Shown here in pieces: positions 1-5,699 of a stretch of DNA of 6,448 nucleotides. Each line of letters begins with the position of its first letter. Within the stretch, counting starts at the first letter, position 1. The position numbers and the translations under genes were made by a program. Below the pieces are notes generated by a model. That model was not told the origin of the DNA, did no database searches, and was given only the letters and a program-made list of their open reading frames with translations. This DNA is from an uncultured Helicobacter sp. (GTDB lineage: Bacteria; Campylobacterota; Campylobacteria; Campylobacterales; Helicobacteraceae), in contig CALVAF010000128.1 of assembly GCA_944325475.1 (NCBI GenBank), positions 1-6,448 on the forward strand. Direction: 5' to 3'.

Positions 1-93
1 TTATGAGTGGTTGGGGGGGGGGTGGTTGTGGATGGTTTTTTTTTGAGTTGTTTTTTTTTTTGGGTGTTTTGTTGTTGTTATGTGTCTATTGGT
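1..93. other. G/T-only low-complexity edge region
   Basis: Apart from six A and one C, every base here is G or T on the plus strand. It contains homopolymers G10 (13-22), T9 (36-44) and T11 (51-61). Only the end of kpsS (its stop codon at 86-88) reaches into it. No gene start, terminator hairpin or ribosome-binding site can be recognised. Read on the minus strand it is an A/C-only tail following a C13 run. This could be a genuine simple-sequence region, but the abrupt change of composition right after a long homopolymer, at the edge of the window, also fits low-quality read ends at a contig boundary. I lean towards the artefact. Confidence 0.6.
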
Positions 94-1288
94 GGGGGGG
101 GGGGGGATTTGTAGCTAATTTTCCATAAAAACTCCCATTAATTTGTACATTATCAATAAGATAGTTTCTGAAATGTTCAAAAAGAGGTTGGTTGATTTTG
201 AATTTTTTAGCAGCCTTCCAGAATTTATTGAGCGATTCTTGGTAGGTAAGCCCATGGATATTATAAAATGCGCTCCCACAGACTTTTGTGGGGCATTTGT
301 GTAGGAGACTTGAAAGTCCAGTAGTGCTATTAATCACAATACAGCCAAGGGAGTTTTTTAGCAAAGTGGGCAAGTGAATCTCATGGATATAAATCACGCG
401 CGTAGTAACATTGTATTTTTTGCTTTGGCGTCGAATGAATTTTTTGTAGTTTTTATAGCCCCTATCCATTGGGTGGTGCTTGATGACTAGGAAATGCTGC
501 TTTTTGGAATATTTGGCAAAGGAACGGATAGAGTTTTTGATGAAATTCTCAATTCTTCTGCCCTCAAAGTGGTTTTTAATTTGCGTGTCATTATAAACTT
601 GCAAAATTAAGGTAAAATAGTTTTTTTTAGAATCTAAAATCAATTCCCTATCTTCTCTTTGGCTAAAGTGATACCAATACTTTCTAAACAGTGACAAAAA
701 CCATGGAAACATTTCGGTAAAGCTCAAACTTCTGTGGTGGAGTTTGTTGTTAAAATACCAACCCAACAAAAATGCCCCAAACCAGTAAAGAAACGCAAAC
801 CATGCCATATTACGGAAGCTATGTAAGACATCTTTTTGGGGTGATTGCAGATTGCCTTGGTAGGTAAGGTAGAAATTGGGGTCTTTGGAGAGTGTGGAGT
901 TAGCATTCACGCCCTCTTTTTCAAAAGTGATGAAATTGGGGCGGATATAGCCTTCTTCAAAAATATAGGTTTGGATTTTCAGGGATTGTGCGACTTTGAT
1001 AGCGACTTTGTGGATAGGGCGACAGTCATTAAACATCATCATGCAATCAATATGGTGGGTTTTACAAAACTCTTGAAGGAAAGATTTAAGGTTTTCTAAA
1101 GAGCCACAATAAGCCTTTGCCTTGAAGGGGTAAAAAAGAAAATCACCCCCATTGAAATTAATTTTATAAACTTGGTTTTGATTCTTAATAAGCTGCTTAG
1201 AAAGATGGTAAAAAAAAGGTCCAATAGGTCCTTGCAAAATCAGAATCTTACGATTTTGAAATTGTTGGATCACTTCTTGTAGTTGCAT
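86..1288 (-). CDS. kpsS: Capsule polysaccharide Kdo-linker transferase KpsS
   Basis: This is a 400-residue member of the capsule polysaccharide biosynthesis family (KpsS/LipB type). In this family KpsS adds the first beta-Kdo to the (lyso)phosphatidylglycerol anchor, and KpsC extends the linker on the cytoplasmic face. The diagnostic motifs all appear in order: QGPIGPFF (19-26), EEGYIRPNFIT (111-121), GVNANS (126-131), LQVYNDTQI (229-237), KHHPMDRGY (270-278), NSTTGLSSL (320-328), GSAFYNIHGLT (338-348) and INGSFYGK (383-390). A hydrophobic stretch at about 161-178 may be a membrane-associating segment. The ATG directly follows the kpsD stop (TAAATG) with no good Shine-Dalgarno, so translation probably depends on coupling to kpsD. 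The conserved protein ends near residue 391. The rest is Pro tail made by the C13 tract, so the exact C-terminus is uncertain. Confidence 0.93.
   Translation of the reverse strand: MQLQEVIQQFQNRKILILQGPIGPFFYHLSKQLIKNQNQVYKINFNGGDFLFYPFKAKAYCGSLENLKSFLQEFCKTHHIDCMMMFNDCRPIHKVAIKVAQSLKIQTYIFEEGYIRPNFITFEKEGVNANSTLSKDPNFYLTYQGNLQSPQKDVLHSFRNMAWFAFLYWFGAFLLGWYFNNKLHHRSLSFTEMFPWFLSLFRKYWYHFSQREDRELILDSKKNYFTLILQVYNDTQIKNHFEGRRIENFIKNSIRSFAKYSKKQHFLVIKHHPMDRGYKNYKKFIRRQSKKYNVTTRVIYIHEIHLPTLLKNSLGCIVINSTTGLSSLLHKCPTKVCGSAFYNIHGLTYQESLNKFWKAAKKFKINQPLFEHFRNYLIDNVQINGSFYGKLATNPPPPHQ
94..106. repeat. G13/C13 homopolymer tract in the 3' end of kpsS
   Basis: Thirteen consecutive G on the plus strand form C13 on the kpsS coding strand, encoding the Pro run at residues 395-398. 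Long G/C tracts are the standard slipped-strand phase-variation element in Campylobacter and Helicobacter surface-structure genes. Here the tract lies after the conserved part of KpsS, so length changes alter only the tail. C13 gives PPPPHQ and a stop at 88..86. C14 gives PPPPPPIDT and a stop at 80..78. C12 or C15 reads through about 30 further Lys/Thr/Pro/His-rich residues to a TAA at 3..1. Confidence 0.85.
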
Positions 1289-3004
1289 TTATTTGTTAAT
1301 ATCTAAAACTACGCTGGTGGCAATAGCAATTTGATAGAGAATTTGTGTTAAGACACTAGTAAGTTGCAATCCTCTACCAGTTTCAATAGCGGGCAAGACA
1401 AGTAAGGAATCGCCGGGCTTGAGGCTTGGTGCGCTTGCGAAAGAATACCAGCTTGAATCATATCTCTCCGCTTTTCCATTGGCGCGGATAACAAGAATCC
1501 GCTTTTTATTTGCCCTCTCGGTGAAGTCCCCAGCAAGTTTGATATAGTATTGGAGATTTTTGTCTTCTTCATAGATAAATGCACCGGGTAATGCGACTTC
1601 CCCTTGCACCAAAACAAGATTGTTTTTGGTTGGGATATTGATAACATCGCCTTCTTCAAGCACTGTAGTGGCATACGCAGCTTTGTTTTCTAGCACGATT
1701 TGCCCCTTTGGTGTGAGGGTTTTGGCGCGTTCAATAAACTCTAGCACCATTTTAGAGTGGCTTGCACGCATGGAGGCTTCTTGTGGAGTTACTGATGAGG
1801 AAGTTAGAGCTAGGGTTTCTAGCTCTTTTAGCTGGGCTTCAATCAGTCTTTTTTGGGTTTGTGCGACGCTTTGGCGGAAAACTTGGATGGCGTCCATATT
1901 GGATTGTGGGTTGGATTTGATTCGAAGTGCGACTTCTGCTAGGGTTGTGCCTTTTTTGACTACCATGGAATGTATTCCATTATGATCCCCTTGAATCTCA
2001 ATTGTAATACTTTCTGCACTATAATCGGGGCGAAACTCCACTTCATCGCCGACTTTTAGAGTGACATTGGCAAATTCTTTTTGTTTGTAGGAGTTAATAT
2101 CAATTTTGTTATTTGCCATATAAGAACGCACGATAGCATTGGTAACAATAGGCTTTGCCCCTGCGACTTTTGCAAGGTCTTCTAAGGTGTTAATATCCCC
2201 CTTTAGCTCGAATCTAAAAGGTTTTTGCACATCACCTTGCACAAACACATAACTTTCAAGGCTTTTAACTAAAATCACATCGCCTGTTCGAAAAGGAAAA
2301 AGCTGCATTTTGCCACTAAAGAGAAAGTCATACAAATCCACTTGTAAAACGACTTTATTATCCCTTAGAATCTCGATATTTCTAAAACTTCCATAATCCA
2401 AATTGATTCCTGAAGCCTTATCCAAATATTGCACGATAGAATCTGAACTCAATCCTTGATAAAGCCCGGGTTTATTGACATTTCCAGTAACAAAAACCGA
2501 GACATTTTGATACACATTCATATCTGCATACACAAAGACATTTTTCTTATAAATTTTGGAAATGCCCTGCTTTAGGACTTTGACAAGATCACCATTACGT
2601 ACTCCAAGCAGGTTTATCGCACCCACGCCGGGGACAAAGACATTGCCTTGAGAATCCACCATTAGCTCTTGCTGAAACTCCACAGCCCCCCACATTCTAA
2701 AGTTAATCTTATCACCAATTGCGATTTTATAATCGGGATTATAGAGGGATTGGGAGGCTTTGGTAAAGTTCCCATTAAAGAGATGTGCGCCAAATACCGG
2801 CGGAATTAGCAGTGTTTGTGGCATTATAGAGTGGGGTTGGGAGATTTGTGGTGATGTGGCATTAGCTTGTTGCAGACTTTGTAGGCTCTCTGGCGTGATT
2901 TGCTGTGTAGAAGAGGGAATGTTTGTAATGGAAGAAACATCGACCCCATAGGCGAAATAGGCTAGAAATGTGGTTATTAATAAGGTTTGGAATAGCTTTT
3001 TCAT
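1289..3004 (-). CDS. kpsD: Capsule polysaccharide export protein KpsD (Wza/OPX family)
   Basis: This 571-residue exported protein forms the periplasmic/outer-membrane part of the capsule export channel and works with KpsE. An N-terminal Sec signal peptide (basic MKK, hydrophobic core about 4-17, likely cleavage near residue 20, YG/VD) is visible. No cysteine was found, so unlike Wza it is not a lipoprotein, as in E. coli KpsD. The mature part has a polysaccharide-export domain (about 88-165, with AIGDKINFRMWG and VFVPGVG), then SLBB-like units beginning VFVTGNVNKPG (170-180), VFVQGDVQKPF (253-263), about 333-378, and VLVQGEVALPG (464-474). A helical, Gln/Glu/Leu-rich insert lies at about 375-435. 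The C-terminus (about 545-567) is an amphipathic, hydrophobic helix. The start follows an AGGAG sequence (3020..3016) 11 bases upstream inside the kpsE end. Its A is shared with the kpsE stop (TAATG). Confidence 0.93.
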   Translation of the reverse strand: MKKLFQTLLITTFLAYFAYGVDVSSITNIPSSTQQITPESLQSLQQANATSPQISQPHSIMPQTLLIPPVFGAHLFNGNFTKASQSLYNPDYKIAIGDKINFRMWGAVEFQQELMVDSQGNVFVPGVGAINLLGVRNGDLVKVLKQGISKIYKKNVFVYADMNVYQNVSVFVTGNVNKPGLYQGLSSDSIVQYLDKASGINLDYGSFRNIEILRDNKVVLQVDLYDFLFSGKMQLFPFRTGDVILVKSLESYVFVQGDVQKPFRFELKGDINTLEDLAKVAGAKPIVTNAIVRSYMANNKIDINSYKQKEFANVTLKVGDEVEFRPDYSAESITIEIQGDHNGIHSMVVKKGTTLAEVALRIKSNPQSNMDAIQVFRQSVAQTQKRLIEAQLKELETLALTSSSVTPQEASMRASHSKMVLEFIERAKTLTPKGQIVLENKAAYATTVLEEGDVINIPTKNNLVLVQGEVALPGAFIYEEDKNLQYYIKLAGDFTERANKKRILVIRANGKAERYDSSWYSFASAPSLKPGDSLLVLPAIETGRGLQLTSVLTQILYQIAIATSVVLDINK

Positions 3005-4131
3005 TAGTATTTATGCTCCTCTATAATCATGGTAATAACTTTGATGACTCCATAGGCAACCGAAAGAATCACAAAAATCGTGATGAGGTTATATAGCTTT
3101 CTTGGGTAGGTTGGGGATTGTGGTTCATTCGCACCTTGAATTACGACAAGTTGCTTGATTTTGCGGCTGGATTCGATACGGGTGGTTTCCACAGAAGTTA
3201 AAGCTAGGGTGTAGGCATCTTGTGCAAATTGTGCTTCAATGGTTAAATCTTGAAACTTAGCGGCTAGGTCATTGAGCCTTTTGCTGTTTTTGGTGGAAAT
3301 GATTTTAGAAGTTTCTTTATTTAGCTGTTCTTTTAGGGCGTCAATCTCGGATTTTAGCATGACAATTTGGGGGGCGTCTTCATTGAGATAGCTACGCATG
3401 GTAGCAAGTTCGGTTTCTTTGGTAGAGATTTGCCCTTCAATCGTGTTTGTGAGGTTAGTTTTAGCTTCGGCTTGTTTGAGTGGGTCAAAAACTCCATAAC
3501 GTGCTTGGAAGGCTAAAAGGGCATTTTGGGCTTTTTGTAATCGTTCCTTGGCTTTGAGGAGTTCTTTTTCGGCAAATGCCATTTGCTCCCTAGCAGCTTT
3601 GTGGGAGACTTCATTCACAAAACGTTCTGATTCTTTTAAAATTGCATTAGCAATGATTTGTGAATCTTGGGGGGTAAAGCCCTCTACATCGACTTTTAAT
3701 AGCCCAGAGACGTCTTCAAAAACGATTTTAGTGCGGTTTTGGTAGAATTTGAGGAAGTCCTCTTGACTAGATTGTGGTGTGAGCGCAAAAAAAGGATCTT
3801 TGCTTTGGGCTTGGTAGAGAAGCCTTAGATGCACTTCTTTATCTAGGATTTTTAGCATATCTAGTGAGTGAATGTATTCTTGTAAAAATAGCACATCTTC
3901 CCTTGCACCCGCATTGATTCCAATGAGCGAGGCTAACCCACTAGAGGGGGCGACATCGCTACTCATGGAACGCACACTTAGAGTGAGAGAGCTTACATAT
4001 CTATCTGCTGCAAAAAATAAATAATATAAAATCACTGGAATCATCAGAATATACACGATTTTAAAGCTTTTTAAAAAAGTGGAGACTTTCTGTGTTTGTG
4101 GCTTTTGAAACAAAAATTTTAACTTTTCCAT
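3004..4131 (-). CDS. kpsE: Capsule polysaccharide export inner-membrane protein KpsE
   Basis: This 375-residue polysaccharide co-polymerase-type protein of ABC-dependent capsule systems links the KpsMT transporter in the inner membrane to KpsD. Topology is the classic two-segment one: a basic cytoplasmic N-terminus, TM1 at about 24-43, a large periplasmic domain starting DRYVSSLTLSVRS (43-55), and TM2 at about 347-367, followed by a short charged tail. The periplasmic part contains long coiled-coil-forming helices (about 180-212 and 222-300, rich in Lys/Glu/Ala/Leu). The membrane-proximal segment EPQSPTYPRKLYN (336-348) is the Pro-rich motif before TM2 seen across Wzz/KpsE proteins. The ATG is preceded by a strong but very close Shine-Dalgarno, GGGAGG (4140..4135, 3 bases). 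The next Met is residue 30 inside TM1, so this start is favoured. Length and architecture match the family. Confidence 0.93.
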   Translation of the reverse strand: MEKLKFLFQKPQTQKVSTFLKSFKIVYILMIPVILYYLFFAADRYVSSLTLSVRSMSSDVAPSSGLASLIGINAGAREDVLFLQEYIHSLDMLKILDKEVHLRLLYQAQSKDPFFALTPQSSQEDFLKFYQNRTKIVFEDVSGLLKVDVEGFTPQDSQIIANAILKESERFVNEVSHKAAREQMAFAEKELLKAKERLQKAQNALLAFQARYGVFDPLKQAEAKTNLTNTIEGQISTKETELATMRSYLNEDAPQIVMLKSEIDALKEQLNKETSKIISTKNSKRLNDLAAKFQDLTIEAQFAQDAYTLALTSVETTRIESSRKIKQLVVIQGANEPQSPTYPRKLYNLITIFVILSVAYGVIKVITMIIEEHKY

Positions 4132-4134
4132 TTA

Positions 4135-4156
4135 CCTCCCTTAATTATCTTTAAGG
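4135..4156 (-). promoter_or_regulatory. Small hairpin abutting the kpsE ribosome-binding site
   Basis: On the transcript the spacer after the kpsT stop reads CCTTAA, a six-base loop AGATAA, then TTAAGG, a perfect 6+6 inverted repeat. The last GG of the right arm are the first two bases of the kpsE Shine-Dalgarno GGGAGG. A formed stem would therefore partly mask kpsE initiation, while a ribosome ending kpsT (TAG directly upstream) would melt it. The stem is short and AU-rich, so any effect is likely mild. A regulatory role is inferred. Confidence 0.35.
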
Positions 4157-4816
4157 CTATTTGCCTTGATAGGCTTTAATGCCTTCTTCCACATCATCAT
4201 AAATGGTTGCCACTCCATTTTCAAGATGAATGATTTTATCGCACCATTTGCGAATTTCTGAAATGTTATGGGAGACAAGAATCACTCTGGATTTGCTGAG
4301 TTTTTCTTGGTAGAGCTTTTCACTCTTTTTTTTAAAAGTTGGGTCACCCACTGATCCAGCTTCATCGATTAAATAATAGTCAAAATCAAATGCCATACTC
4401 ATACCAAAAGAAACCCTTGCCCTCATTCCTGATGAAAGCACATTCACTGGCTCATCAAAGAAATTTCCAAGTTCGGCAAATTCCTCCACAAAGGTGATTT
4501 TTTCTTTGAGTGCTTCGCCTTTATAGCCATAAACACGTGTGAGAAATTTGATATTATCCCTTGCGGTCATTGTGCCTTGGAAAAACGCACCAAGCCCAAT
4601 AGGAAAAGAGATTTTTTTATCTGTAATGACTTTGCCTTTATCAGGCATATCCATTCCCCCTAAGATTCGCATTAAAGTGGATTTACCTGCACCATTTCTA
4701 CCCATAAGTCCAATGCTGCAATTATCAGGGAAAATGAAGTTTAAATCCCTAAAAACATAATGCCTTTTGCCGCTATTTAACCGATAGGATTTGGTGAGAT
4801 TCTTAAGCTCTATCAT
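4157..4816 (-). CDS. kpsT: Capsule polysaccharide ABC transporter ATP-binding protein KpsT
   Basis: This 219-residue cytoplasmic ATPase of the polysaccharide/polyol-phosphate exporter subfamily powers export through KpsM. Motifs seen are Walker A GRNGAGKST (39-47), an ABC signature in the subfamily form LSSGMRARV (127-135) instead of LSGGQ, Walker B YYLIDEA (147-153) with D151/E152, and the switch histidine SHN (H183). I chose the ATG at 4816..4814, which overlaps the kpsM TGA as ATGA and has AGGA 8 bases upstream. It gives the family-standard MIELKNLTKSY start. A longer reading from 4858 adds 14 residues (MVLLFPLQIF...) that lie entirely within kpsM and resemble nothing in the family. Length equals typical KpsT (about 220). 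All catalytic motifs are intact. Confidence 0.95.
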   Translation of the reverse strand: MIELKNLTKSYRLNSGKRHYVFRDLNFIFPDNCSIGLMGRNGAGKSTLMRILGGMDMPDKGKVITDKKISFPIGLGAFFQGTMTARDNIKFLTRVYGYKGEALKEKITFVEEFAELGNFFDEPVNVLSSGMRARVSFGMSMAFDFDYYLIDEAGSVGDPTFKKKSEKLYQEKLSKSRVILVSHNISEIRKWCDKIIHLENGVATIYDDVEEGIKAYQGK

Positions 4817-5577
4817 CGGATTTGTCCTAAATATTTGTAACGGAAATAATAATACCAAAGTCCAATAAAAAGTAGAATAATGCTAAATGAAAAGGGATAG
4901 GTGAAGCTGATTCCATCTATTAAAGGGTAGCCATCAAAATAGTTTTGGCGCAAAACTTCAAGGAATTGTAAAATGGGATTGTAAAGCAAGATTTTAACAA
5001 TGTGGTCAGGTAAAATCCATAGAGGATATAGCACGGCAGAACCAAAATATAGCATTGTAATTGCATAATTGATAAAAATCTGTGAGTATTCTAACTCGCT
5101 ATTTAAAAAAGCAAAGCAAACTCCTAATGCAAAACCTAAAAAGCCTAATCCTAAAAAGGCGATGAAAACAAAAAAAAAATGCACCGGTAGAATCGGCAAA
5201 TCTAAAAACCAGCCAAATCCCACCATAAACAGCACAAAAACGCAAAAATAAATCCCCATCTCCAAAAGCGCCCTAGCAATGAAAATATGGATAGGTTTGA
5301 CTGGCTTATAAGCAATCAAAGCAAGATTTGCCTGCACTCCAGCCATAATCTGTGTAACGATATTTCGAAACATAAAAAAAGGCACAAATCCTGTTACTAA
5401 AAATATTTCAATAGGGACTTGCGGAATTGATCTTGCACGAATGATGGTAAAAATCGCAAGAAAAAAGAGAATATGAGTCATTGGCTCACCAATCACCCAA
5501 AAATATCCTAGTCTCCGATTTTTGCCAAAACGTGTCTTTAACTCGCGAAAAAATAACGCCTCAATTACATGTCTCAT
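4813..5577 (-). CDS. kpsM: Capsule polysaccharide ABC transporter permease KpsM
   Basis: This 254-residue ABC-2 type integral membrane permease forms the inner-membrane channel for lipid-linked capsule polysaccharide. The amphipathic cytoplasmic N-terminus with ALFFRELKTRFGKNRRLGYFW (about 7-27) is the family hallmark. Six membrane segments can be placed at about 32-47, 57-76, 104-125, 133-158, 166-186 and 228-246. NPILQFLEVLRQNYFDGY (200-217) is the conserved periplasmic/re-entrant stretch before the last segment. It is the first gene of the kpsMTEDS run, with the presumed operon promoter upstream in 5578-5699. The Shine-Dalgarno is weak (TAGAG, about 5 bases upstream). The start is supported by family alignment. 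A T10 coding-strand run lies in the fourth membrane segment. Confidence 0.95.
   Translation of the reverse strand: MRHVIEALFFRELKTRFGKNRRLGYFWVIGEPMTHILFFLAIFTIIRARSIPQVPIEIFLVTGFVPFFMFRNIVTQIMAGVQANLALIAYKPVKPIHIFIARALLEMGIYFCVFVLFMVGFGWFLDLPILPVHFFFVFIAFLGLGFLGFALGVCFAFLNSELEYSQIFINYAITMLYFGSAVLYPLWILPDHIVKILLYNPILQFLEVLRQNYFDGYPLIDGISFTYPFSFSIILLFIGLWYYYFRYKYLGQIR
5170..5179. repeat. A10/T10 homopolymer inside kpsM
   Basis: Ten A on the plus strand form T10 on the coding strand, encoding His-Phe-Phe-Phe-Val at residues 133-137 at the start of the fourth membrane segment. It is in frame as given. A one-base slip would truncate KpsM and abolish export. It is the longest run inside the conserved part of any gene here; several 8-base runs also occur (621-628, 1210-1217, 4326-4333). 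Confidence 0.7.
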
Positions 5578-5615
5578 TCTACTCTAGCCATTTTAGTTCT
5601 GATTATGTTTTTTTA

Positions 5616-5637
5616 AGAATTTAAATTTAAGTATTCT
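5616..5637. promoter_or_regulatory. AT-rich palindrome in the divergent kpsM-pldA intergenic region
   Basis: The perfect 10-base palindrome TTAAATTTAA (5621-5630) is flanked by AGAAT (5616-5620) and ATTCT (5633-5637), which are themselves inverted repeats. The right flank overlaps a candidate kpsM -10 box. Its place between two divergent genes would suit an operator, but AT-rich spacers produce such symmetry by chance, and it does not match a regulator box I know. Confidence 0.25.
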
Positions 5638-5638
5638 A
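5633..5638 (-). promoter_or_regulatory. Candidate -10 box for the kpsMTEDS operon
   Basis: On the minus strand TAGAAT lies about 55 bases upstream of the kpsM ATG, in the only noncoding stretch ahead of the operon. Campylobacterota sigma-70 promoters usually lack a clear -35, so only the -10 is judged. Alternatives are CATAAT (5607..5602), nearer the gene, and TATTAT (5660..5655). The choice among them is a guess. Confidence 0.3.
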
Positions 5639-5653
5639 TCTTTTGTTTGCTTG

Positions 5654-5659
5654 TATAAT
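5654..5659 (+). promoter_or_regulatory. Candidate -10 box for pldA
   Basis: A perfect TATAAT sits 40 bases upstream of the pldA GTG. It is preceded by a T-rich stretch (TATCTTTTGTTTGCTTG), as is usual for sigma-70 promoters in Campylobacter and Helicobacter, which rely on the -10 and periodic upstream T-richness. It predicts a leader of roughly 35 bases. Confidence 0.5.
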
Positions 5660-5699
5660 AATAAATTCGTAAAATTATCGTTATTAAAGGTTTGGATTT

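Noticed and set aside
845..1099. Plus-strand 84-codon open frame inside kpsS
   Set aside because: It is antisense to conserved KpsS motifs, has no ribosome-binding site and no recognisable domain, so it is a shadow of the real gene.
1620..1985. Plus-strand 121-codon open frame inside kpsD
   Set aside because: It is antisense to the C-terminal half of KpsD, with Ser/Arg-rich low-information sequence, and is explained as a shadow frame.
2463..2479. ATAAA-GCCCGGG-TTTAT inverted repeat inside kpsD
   Set aside because: It has only five-base arms within conserved coding sequence and no T-run as a terminator would have, so it is unremarkable.
4814..4858. Longer kpsT reading starting at 4858 (14 extra residues)
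   Set aside because: The extension lies wholly inside the kpsM 3' end and has no family similarity, whereas the ATG at 4816 gives the usual KpsT start, an ATGA overlap and an AGGA ribosome-binding site.
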